Positions 37,034 to 45,584 of a DNA stretch of 64,000 nt are shown piece after piece. The stretch is taken from positions 22,731-86,730 of the forward strand of contig NZ_SNXO01000005.1 in NCBI RefSeq assembly GCF_004362975.1, written 5' to 3'. A program made the position numbers and the translations under genes. Below the pieces are notes generated by a model that ran no database searches, was not told the origin of the DNA, and saw nothing but the letters and a program-made list of their open reading frames with translations. Within the stretch, counting starts at the first letter, position 1, and each line of letters begins with the position of its first letter. The DNA comes from Aminicella lysinilytica. Lineage in GTDB: Bacteria; Bacillota; Clostridia; Peptostreptococcales; Anaerovoracaceae.

Positions 37034-37345
37034 TTACAGCTGCAGATTTTTGATCAGTTCTGCCTTCGGATATGCTCCGAGGACTTTAGCTTTCATTTCC
37101 CCGCCTTCGAATTTGGCGCATACTGGTATGCTCATTACTCCGAACTTGGCTGCCAGCTGAGGCTCCTCGTCGATGTTGACTTTACCGACTTTGATTTTGC
37201 CGTCATAATCTGCGGCGATCTCGTCGATAGTCGGAGCGAGCTGTGTGCAGAATCCGCACCACGGAGCCCAGAAATCCAATACTACAGGGATGCTTGAACC
37301 TGCTACTTCTGATTCGAAATTTGCTGTTGTGATTTTAGTGATCAT
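37034..37345 (-). CDS. trxA: Thioredoxin with atypical CGFC active site
   Basis: 103 residues, normal length. Thioredoxin fold with the redox motif WAPWCGFCTQLAP, so the usual CGPC is CGFC. The cis-proline loop reads MSIPVCAKF rather than the common IPT, which puts an extra cysteine just after the cis-proline. These changes usually shift redox potential or partner choice. Ribosome site aggaggat. It lies 39 bp behind plsC on the same strand. No thioredoxin reductase is nearby. Confidence 0.92.
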   Translation of the reverse strand: MITKITTANFESEVAGSSIPVVLDFWAPWCGFCTQLAPTIDEIAADYDGKIKVGKVNIDEEPQLAAKFGVMSIPVCAKFEGGEMKAKVLGAYPKAELIKNLQL

Positions 37346-37384
37346 ATTACTATCCTCCTGATTTACCTCTTTAGAGCATCTTGA

Positions 37385-38146
37385 TTAAGACACTTCTCCA
37401 TTTGAAATATCTCCCTTAGATATTTCCTCCAGCGATGTTCTGATGGTATTTTCCACCTGCTTCTCCATTTCGGAAACGCCATGTCTGTCCAGATCGGCCG
37501 TTTCTACTGCCGGATGGATCACCACATTCACTTTGCACGGCTTGATAAGGCCGTACTCCTCATACATATGATAAGTCCCGTTAATTGTGATGGGAACCAC
37601 AGGAGCCTTTGCTTTGGTGGCAAGTTTGAAACTGCCGGCCTTAAACTCTCCTGCTTTCGGGCCGCGGCTTCTGGTCCCTTCAGGGAAAATCACCAGATTG
37701 AATCCGTTCTTGACAGTCTTGGCGCCTTCCTGTATAGACTTCAGAGCCTCCTTGGCACTGCCGCGCTTGATATATATGCCGCGAATATTTTTGATCCACT
37801 TTCCGAAGTAAGGCATGGACTCTAACTGGTCCTTGGCGATAAAGCCGAGCTGCTTCCCTTCGAGAGCAAGGAACAACGCTATAATATCTCCATACCCCTC
37901 ATGATTTGAAATAAACACACAGCCGTCTTTTTCCGGAATATTTTCCCGGCCTTCGACGGTCACTTCCATCTTGAACATTTCTGCAACCTTGGAAGCCCAG
38001 ATGTGCGTAGAGTAAGCAATAGCCTCACGTTCGCGGACCGGATCACCCTCGTTGCGAGCCGCCGTAATGTCCTTGGCGTAAAAATCGAATATCCTTATAG
38101 ACCTGAATAATTTCAGGAAATTAGGTAAATTTCTGATGAGTTTCAT
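37385..38146 (-). CDS. plsC: 1-acyl-sn-glycerol-3-phosphate acyltransferase
   Basis: 253 residues. LPLAT motifs in order: block I SNHEGYGDIIAL (HX4D), block II region GIYIKRGSAKEA, block III VIFPEGTRSRG and block IV APVVPITINGTY. It acylates lysophosphatidate to phosphatidate in phospholipid synthesis. No strong transmembrane helix; probably peripheral. Start at 38146 has aaggagac upstream. Confidence 0.94.
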   Translation of the reverse strand: MKLIRNLPNFLKLFRSIRIFDFYAKDITAARNEGDPVREREAIAYSTHIWASKVAEMFKMEVTVEGRENIPEKDGCVFISNHEGYGDIIALFLALEGKQLGFIAKDQLESMPYFGKWIKNIRGIYIKRGSAKEALKSIQEGAKTVKNGFNLVIFPEGTRSRGPKAGEFKAGSFKLATKAKAPVVPITINGTYHMYEEYGLIKPCKVNVVIHPAVETADLDRHGVSEMEKQVENTIRTSLEEISKGDISNGEVS

Positions 38147-38274
38147 AGTGAGTCTCCTTTGAAATCAAGTATATCTTAAAGTTACCTAAAAATCAAGAAA
38201 ACCTATAGCATTGAAAAAACAATGATAGTATAATGGGTACATAGTTAGTGTATCATTTAGAAAAGGAGAAACCA

Positions 38275-38589
38275 ATGAAACTTATCAATTTAAACTACAT
38301 ACCGGATCAGGAATTCAGTGTTCTTGGGCTGGTAAAGGGAAACACCGTACAGTCTAAACACATCGGCAAGGACATAGGCGCCGGCTTCAAGACCATCGTC
38401 GGAGGCGAGATCAAAGGCTACACTGAAATGCTTCAGGAGGCCAGGCAGATCGCTACAGAGCGCATGATCACAGAGGCAGAGTCACTGAGCGCAGACGCCA
38501 TCATCAATGTCAGGTTCGATTGTTCCGAGTTGATGCAGGGCTCCGCGGTAGAAATGTTGGCTTATGGAACAGCAGCTAAATTTAAATAA
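38275..38589 (+). CDS. YbjQ family (UPF0145) protein
   Basis: 104 residues. Typical of the family: VLGLVKGNTVQSKHIGKDIGA, GEIKGYTEMLQEARQIA, and AIINVRFDCSELMQGSAVEMLAYGTA (split here for length: DAIINVRFDCSEL, then GSAVEMLAYGTA). Often labelled heavy-metal-binding but without firm function. Start at 38275 with aaaggag upstream. It overlaps the PAP2 gene by 26 bp. Confidence 0.9.
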   Translation: MKLINLNYIPDQEFSVLGLVKGNTVQSKHIGKDIGAGFKTIVGGEIKGYTEMLQEARQIATERMITEAESLSADAIINVRFDCSELMQGSAVEMLAYGTAAKFK

Positions 38590-39217
38590 TAAATCAAATT
38601 ACACCCCGAGGTTCATCATAGCCCTGGCGGGACTTCTCGTCTTTTGTTTTGTTGCCTTCTGCGTAATGACACAGCGGACGGAAGCCTTCGACACGGCCGT
38701 GGACTACTTCGCCTACGGAACGCGGGCGGCCTGGACCAAAGCGATCCTCGTGCCGATCACATACGCCGGCAACTGGCAGTTCATCGTGGCCGTGACAGCT
38801 TTGCTGATCATTTTGCCCCAGACGAGGAAAACCATAGGCTTGCCCATGGGCGCCACCGCACTGGTATCAGTCGTCGTGTATAAAATGCTCAAACTGTCCT
38901 TTGCGCGGCCAAGGCCGGACTTGGACCTGAGGCTTATCTGGGCCGGGGGATACTCGTTCCCGAGCGGCCATTCCATGAATGGCTTGGTTTGCTATGGCGT
39001 GCTGATTTTCCTAATCAGGCGCAGCTGCAGGAACAAAAAAACCGCTAACTGGCTCACGGCGCTACTGACGCTTTTGATATTGCTTATTGGGTGGAGCCGG
39101 ATTTTCTGCGGCGTTCATTATGTGACCGATGTGATCGGCGGATTTTCCGTCGGCATGGCGGTGCTCATGGTGGCGACGATACTCATCGACAGATTTTATC
39201 TGAAGGAGAAGCGGTAA
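38564..39217 (+). CDS. PAP2 family membrane phosphatase
   Basis: 217 residues with about six membrane helices and the three phosphatase motifs: KLSFARPRPDLD (KX6RP), SFPSGHSMN (PSGH) and SRIFCGVHYVTDV (SRX5HX3D). All catalytic residues are present. Likely substrates are undecaprenyl pyrophosphate or phosphatidate/phosphatidylglycerophosphate. The start lies inside the YbjQ gene; the PucR-type gene begins at the stop codon. Confidence 0.9.
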   Translation: MEQQLNLNNKSNYTPRFIIALAGLLVFCFVAFCVMTQRTEAFDTAVDYFAYGTRAAWTKAILVPITYAGNWQFIVAVTALLIILPQTRKTIGLPMGATALVSVVVYKMLKLSFARPRPDLDLRLIWAGGYSFPSGHSMNGLVCYGVLIFLIRRSCRNKKTANWLTALLTLLILLIGWSRIFCGVHYVTDVIGGFSVGMAVLMVATILIDRFYLKEKR

Positions 39218-40396
39218 ATGACTGTAAGAGTTCGTGATCTGCTGAAACTGAATATAATGAAGGACTTCAAGGTCGTCGCCGGGGCCTCCGGGCTGGATAA
39301 GACGATTTCCACCACGGAGATCCTGGATTTCGAGTTCCTTGAAGAAGGCGAGGAATACAGAGGCAAAAGCTTTGAAGGGGATAGCATTGTCCTGACCAGT
39401 CTTTTGTTTGCCAAGGATCACCCGGAACAGGTGACGGAGGCGGTGAAGAAGCTGTATCAGTTCAATGTTCATTGTCTTGCCTATAAACCGGTGATTTTCA
39501 AGAAGTTGCCGGCGGAGGCTCTCAGTTATGCCGATAAGGTCGGCCTGGTAATAATGGAGTTCGGCAACGACGAATTCTTCGAGGATGTCATATTCGGAGT
39601 CAAGGCGCTGACGCGTAAGACCATGGAACTGGAACAGATAGAGCCGGAGATAGAAAAGATGCTCAGGGTGAATATGGATCAGGAGGAGCTGGTGGCTCTG
39701 ACGGAATCCATGAATCCTTCCTTCAGGACTCTGGTGCGGGTCTACTGCATCAAGGGAGACGAAACGCCTGAAGAGATGGCTATGAAAATCAGATTTACCA
39801 ATCTGCCGGAGAAGCTTCGCAGGCAGGTGTTCATATGCAGGTGCAGAGGCCGATATCTGGTCATACTCACCGGCGACACGGCTGACGAGAAGATCTATGA
39901 GGAAATGCTGGATAGTGTTTTCACATTTTACTGCGCCAGGAGGGAGATCCTTACCATAGGCGAAAGCAGCATCGGCAGGCTGTCTGACGGACTCAACCGC
40001 TATGTTATCGAGGCTTACTGGTCCGAGGCTGTAGCGGAAATCGAAAACTGCAGTGTTAGAAAGTATCCGGAACTGGGTATCTACAAGTTGTTCATCCCGA
40101 GACCGGGAGCTGAACCGATAGACGAATACATGAAGAATTATCTGGCCCCTCTCATGGAGGACGATGACACAGATAAGGTGAAGGATGCGGAACTCTTCGA
40201 CACAGCCGTTCAGTATGTTCTGGCCAAGGGCGACATGAACGCGGCGGCCGAGAGGATGTTCTGCCATAAGAACACCGTACGTTACAGAGTTGGCAAATTG
40301 CAGGAGAAGCTGGATCCCGAGTCGGGAGACAAGGTCTTCTTTCAGGATCTTTCTGCTGCAGTCATAATATTACTACTTAAAAAATTTAACAAATAG
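39218..40396 (+). CDS. PucR family transcriptional regulator
   Basis: 392 residues. N-terminal PucR sensor domain ([21 protein letters not shown] ... split; [19 protein letters not shown]), a central region, and a C-terminal helix-turn-helix of the PucR/CdaR type ([20 protein letters not shown]). Members usually regulate purine, amino acid or sugar-acid catabolism. It follows PAP2 with no gap and precedes the rubredoxin gene; its target is not evident. Confidence 0.9.
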   Translation: MTVRVRDLLKLNIMKDFKVVAGASGLDKTISTTEILDFEFLEEGEEYRGKSFEGDSIVLTSLLFAKDHPEQVTEAVKKLYQFNVHCLAYKPVIFKKLPAEALSYADKVGLVIMEFGNDEFFEDVIFGVKALTRKTMELEQIEPEIEKMLRVNMDQEELVALTESMNPSFRTLVRVYCIKGDETPEEMAMKIRFTNLPEKLRRQVFICRCRGRYLVILTGDTADEKIYEEMLDSVFTFYCARREILTIGESSIGRLSDGLNRYVIEAYWSEAVAEIENCSVRKYPELGIYKLFIPRPGAEPIDEYMKNYLAPLMEDDDTDKVKDAELFDTAVQYVLAKGDMNAAAERMFCHKNTVRYRVGKLQEKLDPESGDKVFFQDLSAAVIILLLKKFNK

Positions 40397-40409
40397 GAGG
40401 AAACGAACT

Positions 40410-40571
40410 ATGGAGATTTATGTATGTGGAGCATGCGGGTATGAGTACGACCCTGAAAAGGGCGATCCAGAAAACGGAATCGAGCCGGGAACACCATTTG
40501 CAGACCTTCCGGATGATTGGGAATGCCCACTCTGCGGCATGGCTAAGGATGTATTCGAGGTGAAAGAATAA
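40410..40571 (+). CDS. Rubredoxin
   Basis: 53 residues: small iron-sulfur-free electron carrier with a Fe(Cys)4 centre. The two knuckles are [12 protein letters not shown] and [14 protein letters not shown], and [14 protein letters not shown] is the family signature. Ribosome site taggaggaaa. Its stop overlaps the start of the flavin reductase-rubredoxin gene (TAATG), so the two are coupled. In anaerobes such pairs pass electrons to oxygen- and peroxide-reducing enzymes. Confidence 0.96.
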   Translation: MEIYVCGACGYEYDPEKGDPENGIEPGTPFADLPDDWECPLCGMAKDVFEVKE

Positions 40572-41167
40572 TGAGCGCTATTTTTAAGCTTACCTATGGC
40601 CTCTTTGTACTGACGGCCAGGGACGGGAACAAGGACAACGGTTGCGTCGTGAACACTGCTCTGCAGGTCACAGCTAATCCTCCGCAGGTTTCCGTGTGCG
40701 TGAACAAAGCAAACTATACTCATGACATGATCATGAAGAGCGGCGAGTTCAACGTGTCTATTTTGTCACAGGAGGCACCGTTCTCGGTGTTCCAGCGTTT
40801 CGGCATGCAGTGCGGTCGCGACGTTGACAAGTTCGACGGCTTTGACGAGATGGAAAGGTCGGCTAACGGTCTGTACTATCTGACCAGGTCGGCTAACGCC
40901 ATGCTTTCGATCAAAGTGAACAAAACAGTTGATGTAGGCACTCATACTATGTTCATAGGTGAGGTGGCTGACGAGAAGGAACTGTCTGACGTGCCTTCTG
41001 TTTCATACCAGTACTACTTCGACCACATCAAACCGAAACCTGAAACTAAGAAGAAGGGCTTCGTCTGCAAGATCTGCGGTTATGTTTATGAAGGCGACGA
41101 ATTACCGCCTGATTTCATCTGCCCGATCTGCAAGCACGGCGTAGAAGCCTTCGAACCAATCAAATAG
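40571..41167 (+). CDS. Flavin reductase with C-terminal rubredoxin domain (Hrb-like NADH:rubredoxin oxidoreductase)
   Basis: 198 residues: a flavin-reductase-like FMN-binding domain (about 1-150, FKLTYGLFVLTARDG, NGCVVNTALQVTANPP) joined to a rubredoxin domain (about 158-198, FVCKICGYVYEGD, then FICPICKHG). This is the architecture of high-molecular-weight rubredoxin (Hrb) in Moorella and Clostridia, part of the oxygen/peroxide scavenging chain that ends in flavodiiron protein or rubrerythrin. No such terminal oxidase is in the window. Ends at a strong terminator. Confidence 0.92.
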   Translation: MSAIFKLTYGLFVLTARDGNKDNGCVVNTALQVTANPPQVSVCVNKANYTHDMIMKSGEFNVSILSQEAPFSVFQRFGMQCGRDVDKFDGFDEMERSANGLYYLTRSANAMLSIKVNKTVDVGTHTMFIGEVADEKELSDVPSVSYQYYFDHIKPKPETKKKGFVCKICGYVYEGDELPPDFICPICKHGVEAFEPIK

Positions 41168-41177
41168 TATCAAATAC

Positions 41178-41205
41178 AAAACGCGGGCCCGTCGGACCCG
41201 CGTTT
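41178..41205. terminator. Bidirectional terminator
   Basis: Stem AAACGCGGG (41179-41187) / CCCGCGTTT (41197-41205) between the Hrb-like gene and the convergent anti-sigma gene. It marks the left border of the AT-rich island. Confidence 0.85.
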
Positions 41206-41219
41206 AATTTTGCATATTA

Positions 41220-41876
41220 TCAGTGCACAGAATTTGCCATTGAGACAAGGGTAGAATACTTAGCTATTCCGGTCAATTCAAAGACTGAAATCCCATCATT
41301 CCACATTATCATCCATGCATCGTCCTTTTTAACTACTATGGCATCAAATCCATTGATTTTGATTTTGCTTTTTTTGTCATATTCAGCGTCTATGCGCGTT
41401 TCAAGATTTTTAGAATGGGTTTGAGAATACACTATATCATGACCAGCATCATCCATATATTCTATAGTCTGTCCTGACTCATAACTATCTTTGGATACTA
41501 TTTTGTATCCTTTTGGAGTGTCGGGTACCATAAATGTGAATTTTTCATCAACTTGACTAGGATTTTCGTATCTGAAGTGGTATATCCACTCGGTGGATTT
41601 CTGCTGGATTTCATAGAAAATCTGTGGTCGTGTAATAGCAATTGATGTAATGGCAGTTACTAAAACTGTAGATATGATAATTGCTATCAGAATCGTTTTT
41701 CTGATGGCGAAGTGTGACACATGTACATAAGATCTTCTTGCTACGCGCTTATGAGATAAAACTTTATCCATAAAACCTTTTGGGTACGCCGGTTCAGGTT
41801 TATCTGCTATGCATTCCTCAACTATATCAAATTCTGTGTTATACGCTTCTGTCAGCGCTTGGATCAATTGATTCAT
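41220..41876 (-). CDS. Putative transmembrane anti-sigma factor (DUF4367-like)
   Basis: 218 residues with a cytosolic N-terminal part (1-57), one transmembrane helix (about 60-85, ILIAIIISTVLVTAITSIAI) and an extracytoplasmic domain of about 130 residues resembling DUF4367 (FMVPDTPKGYKIVSKDSY ... NGFDAIVVKKDDAWMIMW). It starts exactly at the stop of the ECF sigma gene (1-bp overlap), so it is the likely membrane anti-sigma factor. No zinc-binding HxxxCxxC motif is seen in the N-terminus. Function inferred from position and topology. Confidence 0.75.
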   Translation of the reverse strand: MNQLIQALTEAYNTEFDIVEECIADKPEPAYPKGFMDKVLSHKRVARRSYVHVSHFAIRKTILIAIIISTVLVTAITSIAITRPQIFYEIQQKSTEWIYHFRYENPSQVDEKFTFMVPDTPKGYKIVSKDSYESGQTIEYMDDAGHDIVYSQTHSKNLETRIDAEYDKKSKIKINGFDAIVVKKDDAWMIMWNDGISVFELTGIAKYSTLVSMANSVH

Positions 41877-42406
41877 TACTCGTCTCCTAACGCAGCTATT
41901 AGTATTTCTCGGCCACGTTGTAATCGCTTACGCACGTTATCCACTTGAAGGTGGAGCATGTTGGCTATTTCTGTAGTTCTATATCCTTCAACATAATACA
42001 AGTAAACCACATCACGATAGTGCTCGGATAGTTCTTGTACTGCCTCGAGGACCAAATGATAGTCTACTATATCGAAGTCGTTAATGTCCAGGGAATCATT
42101 ATTCTGTGGAATTACCGGGTCAATCAATGCTTCGGAATTTCGTCTTTTGCGATATATATCAATGGCTGCATTTCTTGCGATAACAGCCACAAAATTACGT
42201 GTTTCTTTGCTGTCAATAATTCCGATTTTACGGAAATTCTTTGCAATTAATAGAAAGGCATCGTTTACTGCGTCTGCGGCATCTTCGTCTCTGTTAAGAG
42301 TCTTTTTTGCAACATAAAACATAAGCTTATTATATTTGTAATAGAGCTCTTCAAATTTGTCTTTTTCATCTTGAGAGTCAATCATTTGAAGATAGATAGT
42401 CAGCAT
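41876..42406 (-). CDS. ECF-type RNA polymerase sigma factor
   Basis: 176 residues. Region 2: FEELYYKYNKLMFYVAKK, then DAADAVNDAFLLIAKNF and FVAVIARNAAIDIYRKRR. Region 4: LSEHYRDVVYLYYVEGY followed by a helix-turn-helix (TTEIANMLHLQVDNVRKRLQRGR split; EIANMLHLQVDNVRKRL). No region 3, as in ECF sigmas. It would direct polymerase to its own operon and probably to the secreted-protein genes just upstream on the same strand. AT-rich codon use. Confidence 0.92.
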   Translation of the reverse strand: MLTIYLQMIDSQDEKDKFEELYYKYNKLMFYVAKKTLNRDEDAADAVNDAFLLIAKNFRKIGIIDSKETRNFVAVIARNAAIDIYRKRRNSEALIDPVIPQNNDSLDINDFDIVDYHLVLEAVQELSEHYRDVVYLYYVEGYRTTEIANMLHLQVDNVRKRLQRGREILIAALGDE

Positions 42407-42458
42407 AATTACGTCCCCCTAAAAGTCAGTATATATGATTAATGATGAGAATTCAATT

Positions 42459-42503
42459 AAAAGCAACAGACTTATGCTTAATATTCACAAGCCTGTTACT
42501 TTT
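42459..42503 (-). terminator. Terminator after the small membrane protein gene
   Basis: Hairpin with arms around 42459-42469 and 42493-42503 (AACAG/CTGTT core plus AAAAG/CTTTT), ending on the minus strand in CTTTTAATT. It separates the small membrane gene from the sigma/anti-sigma pair. Confidence 0.55.
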
Positions 42504-42525
42504 GGTGACGTAATTTATCAGTAAA

Positions 42526-42765
42526 CTATTTTCTTTTTATGAGCATTCCGAAAGTCATACCAATTATGAAACCTAATGAACTTGAAATGATATAATCTGT
42601 ATCAAGTATCACTGCAATCAAATTGCCTAGAACTAAACCTATACACATACCTTCAGGGAAGTAATTGGCGGCTTTCTCATTTTTTTTGTATAGGGTTAGA
42701 TTTAAAATAATAGCGGCGCAGATCCATATAATGACAAGTGGACCATAGCTAGTAACAAACTTCAT
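42526..42765 (-). CDS. Small membrane protein, unknown
   Basis: 79 residues with two or three hydrophobic segments (PLVIIWICAAIILNLTLY; GMCIGLVLGNLIAVIL; IISSSLGFIIGMTFGML). No family recognised. Start at 42765 (MKFVTSY) with gagaggtga upstream; a GTG three codons earlier is less likely. It lies between the ECF pair and the three exported-protein genes. If the neighbours make a toxin, an immunity role is conceivable, but there is no direct evidence. Confidence 0.6.
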   Translation of the reverse strand: MKFVTSYGPLVIIWICAAIILNLTLYKKNEKAANYFPEGMCIGLVLGNLIAVILDTDYIISSSLGFIIGMTFGMLIKRK

Positions 42766-42827
42766 GTGTATCACCTCTCAATCTACAATAATCGTCCTTG
42801 ATAAGCGGTAACTTAATGTTAGCTAAT

Positions 42828-43730
42828 TTAGTATATTTCTTTGCAACGATATTGAAACACTTTTTTTGAGCTACCATGATAACTGGTTTTACTATACCAA
42901 GTATATTTGTACATGGTTACATATTTGTTAATAGGGGATATGTAACTATTATGGTAGTTTTTGTGGTTATATGTTATTAGTTTGTATGATAGCCCCTGCG
43001 TGTTTGGATCGTTATCTACAAAGTAATTGTAGATTGCTGACGCGATATGCGTAGCTAAACCACTTCCGGGCAACAATACTGAAATTACAGTTGCAAGAGC
43101 TCCAACGGTGTATTTACTAATTTTTTTAGTGAGTGAAACGTTGCTATTTTGACTTGAATTGACATTGTAAGTATAGTCAGATTGGCTTCCGTATGGGGGA
43201 CTATTTTGATACCATGTTGAACTGTCAGCGACGGTTATTGGAGCATTTGATAGATTGTTAAGATCACCGTACTCGACTAAATTCCCGTCTACATAAACAT
43301 GACCATTTGAAAGTATTTTAACTATATTAATAATATTACCCTGCTTGAATTCAACAATAGACATGTTTTCGTTGGTTTCCAACATCCGAACTGTATTAAT
43401 TATTCCTTCATAATCAACGGTGTACACCACGCTAGCACTTTTATTTGAAACTTCTTCTTTAGCATTTATAATTGAGTTTTTGCTTATTGCACCGATTTGT
43501 TCCAAAGAATTAATTTCTTCGGCGATGCAATCGTAGCATTTGCAATCAGCGTAATTATCGCCTAATGCATTTCTTGCAACGATTATGTTATTGTCTATAC
43601 CACTGTTGTTGTTATTAACAAAACTGGTCTCTGCATTAATAGGTACAACTGTAATAGTAAAAATAAAGCATAATATCAATATCATTACTCGAAAAATATT
43701 TGCTTTTTCAGCTATTATCTCTTTTAACAT
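42828..43730 (-). CDS. Exported protein of unknown function, toxin/bacteriocin-like layout
   Basis: 300 residues. A long signal peptide (basic start, hydrophobic core about 15-30, likely cut after INA), a charged central part with two CxxC-like cysteines (CKCYDC), an Asn/Ser-rich linker, a hydrophobic glycine-rich segment near residues 208-238 (TVISVLLPGSGLATHIAS), and a Tyr/Lys/His-rich basic C-terminus. The hydrophobic stretch with a cationic tail recalls secreted pore-forming or large bacteriocins such as the geobacillin-26 group, but I cannot show homology by eye. Ribosome site ggaggccc. Gene is AT-rich, like its neighbours. Confidence 0.6.
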   Translation of the reverse strand: MLKEIIAEKANIFRVMILILCFIFTITVVPINAETSFVNNNNSGIDNNIIVARNALGDNYADCKCYDCIAEEINSLEQIGAISKNSIINAKEEVSNKSASVVYTVDYEGIINTVRMLETNENMSIVEFKQGNIINIVKILSNGHVYVDGNLVEYGDLNNLSNAPITVADSSTWYQNSPPYGSQSDYTYNVNSSQNSNVSLTKKISKYTVGALATVISVLLPGSGLATHIASAIYNYFVDNDPNTQGLSYKLITYNHKNYHNSYISPINKYVTMYKYTWYSKTSYHGSSKKVFQYRCKEIY

Positions 43731-43848
43731 TTTAGGGCCTCCTTAAATATTTGGGATACTATTTTGTACATTAATGGATATTTAACACGAATAACTAAAA
43801 GGATTAAATTTGTACTTTGAATTCATGCTCTCTTTAGATCGCAAGATA

Positions 43849-44877
43849 TTATTTCACTATGTTACAGCACCTCCCATCCAATAAGCGACCTTCATTGATG
43901 TAATGGCTTATATGTTTGTTTTTGATAGCTTTGTCTAGTATTATTCTTTTTAAATCCGCAGAGTTTAAGTCCGGGTTTTCTCTTAGCAATAGTGCAGCAA
44001 CTCCAGAAACAAATGGAGCAGCAAAAGATGTTCCTGTTACATAGTCATAATCATTGCCTGCTGTAGTAGTATATATATTAATGCCGGGGGCGGCTATGTC
44101 GATGCAATTATTTCCATAGTTTGAAAAACTATATAATATACCGGTGCTGTCAACTGCAGCTACAGTAATTAAATTATTTAGGTGGTATGATCCAATGTAG
44201 CCAGATAGATTATCTAGATTTTTACCATCATTACCCGCTGACACTACAAAAAGCATTTGGGAAGATTGAATTAAACTGCGTAGTTTAGCATCATTGGTAT
44301 ATACACAGTTGCTAATATTACAAATACGTGCGCCACATGACTCTGCGTACTGTATTGCTTTTATCAGCCGAGGAAACTTAGCACTTGCATTATTTGACTG
44401 TAATATTTTAAGTGAAACTAATTTTATATTATTATCGCAAAATACGCCTTGGATTCCAATGCCGTTCTTTTGTGCGGCAATGATGCCGGCTACTGCAGTA
44501 CCGTGGGAATTTTCCTTTATTGTGTCGATATAATCCATTGTATTACATGATGAATTAGTAAAGTTCCATCCATTAGTATCATCTATGTAACCATTATTAT
44601 CATCGTCGATACCATTCACTTTTTCACGTGAGTTTAGCCACTGTACATTTGATAATTCTGGGTGATTAAAATCTATGCCAGTGTCTACAATTGCTACTAA
44701 TATTGTATTTTTATTATTATCTATATTGCTCCACATTTTTTTAGCATGTATAGAATAATTGTCATTTTGCATCCCCCATTGTTTATTAAAATAGGGATCT
44801 GTATTTCCGATAGTAATATTGCAGACAAGTAGTACGGTGCATAGGCTCACCACGATTAATAACAATTTTTTGAACAT
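43849..44877 (-). CDS. Secreted S8 (subtilisin-like) serine protease
   Basis: 342 residues. Signal peptide (FKKLLLIVVSLCTVLLVCN), then directly a subtilase catalytic domain: Asp in VAIVDTGIDFNHPEL, His in ENSHGTAVAGIIAAQ, oxyanion region VVSAGNDG, and Ser in VTGTSFAAPFVSGVAALLL. The catalytic triad is complete. There is no room for the usual I9 propeptide between signal and catalytic domain. The end has two cysteines (GRCCNIVK). Start at 44877 with gaggtat upstream. It could mature or degrade the exported proteins on either side of it. Confidence 0.93.
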   Translation of the reverse strand: MFKKLLLIVVSLCTVLLVCNITIGNTDPYFNKQWGMQNDNYSIHAKKMWSNIDNNKNTILVAIVDTGIDFNHPELSNVQWLNSREKVNGIDDDNNGYIDDTNGWNFTNSSCNTMDYIDTIKENSHGTAVAGIIAAQKNGIGIQGVFCDNNIKLVSLKILQSNNASAKFPRLIKAIQYAESCGARICNISNCVYTNDAKLRSLIQSSQMLFVVSAGNDGKNLDNLSGYIGSYHLNNLITVAAVDSTGILYSFSNYGNNCIDIAAPGINIYTTTAGNDYDYVTGTSFAAPFVSGVAALLLRENPDLNSADLKRIILDKAIKNKHISHYINEGRLLDGRCCNIVK

Positions 44878-44934
44878 GATATACCTCATAAATTAGTAAC
44901 AATCCTTGAGTAATAGTATCGAAATCACACATAT

Positions 44935-45354
44935 TTATCGTGTTGCTTGCTCGCTATAGGCTCTAATTACCTCAGACCCAGAATTACCACTTATGGTAAA
45001 TTTCGCGTAAACACGATAAGTACCTTGAGATATTGCTTTGGACTTGCTTAAATGAAGGCTTGTATTATTGCTACTTGCAGTCCATGTTTTTACTGTACTC
45101 CAACTACTTGCAGACTTTTTTTGCAACTTAAGAGTTAAATCAATACTATTGGATTTAGAACTTGTATAAATCCTTGCAGTAGCTATAGCAGTGCCTGAAG
45201 ATATGCCAATATCTGCTGACGCTTGAATTGCATATACATAATTAGCGACAGGATCCTCAATTACCGGCGTATCTTGATCTGTAGCGTATGTTAATGTGAA
45301 CGTAAACAGAGATGTTACTATAATAGTAATCATACATAATAATTTGTATTTCAT
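44935..45354 (-). CDS. Small exported beta-rich protein, unknown
   Basis: 139 residues: signal peptide (KYKLLCMITIIVTSLFTFTLTYA cut here for length: MITIIVTSLFTFTLTYA), then a Ser/Thr-rich beta-strand pattern (ATARIYTSSKSNSIDLTLKL, WSTVKTWTASS, GTYRVYAKFTI) typical of an immunoglobulin-like sandwich. No catalytic residues or cysteines in the mature part. Ribosome site aaggaagtgg. First gene of the AT-rich island on the minus strand, upstream of the protease. I do not recognise the family. Confidence 0.65.
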   Translation of the reverse strand: MKYKLLCMITIIVTSLFTFTLTYATDQDTPVIEDPVANYVYAIQASADIGISSGTAIATARIYTSSKSNSIDLTLKLQKKSASSWSTVKTWTASSNNTSLHLSKSKAISQGTYRVYAKFTISGNSGSEVIRAYSEQATR

Positions 45355-45512
45355 TGTAACCACTTCCTTTCGTAACTTTATCTAATCATTCATATATAAT
45401 AACGTGTGGAGTTACAAAAACGTGACACTGTATTTTACAATAATTAAACATAGTTAAATTAAATGCTTAATTTAATTCAAGATTTTTGAAATTTACTGGC
45501 GACCAAAATAAA

Positions 45513-45559
45513 AAACCGGCGTTCCTATTTATTGCAATTAGGCAATTGGAAAGCCGGTT
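45513..45559 (-). terminator. Terminator of the exported repeat-domain gene
   Basis: Minus strand: stem AACCGGC/GCCGGTT (plus 45514-45520 / 45553-45559) with further inner pairing (TTCC/GGAA), followed by a T-run (aaaaa at 45511-45515). Confidence 0.75.
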
Positions 45560-45584
45560 CAATTTTATTACTATATACTATTTG

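Noticed and set aside
39062..40267. 401-residue minus-strand frame opposite the PucR gene
   Set aside because: Antisense shadow of a recognisable PucR regulator and PAP2 end; no ribosome site or family match.
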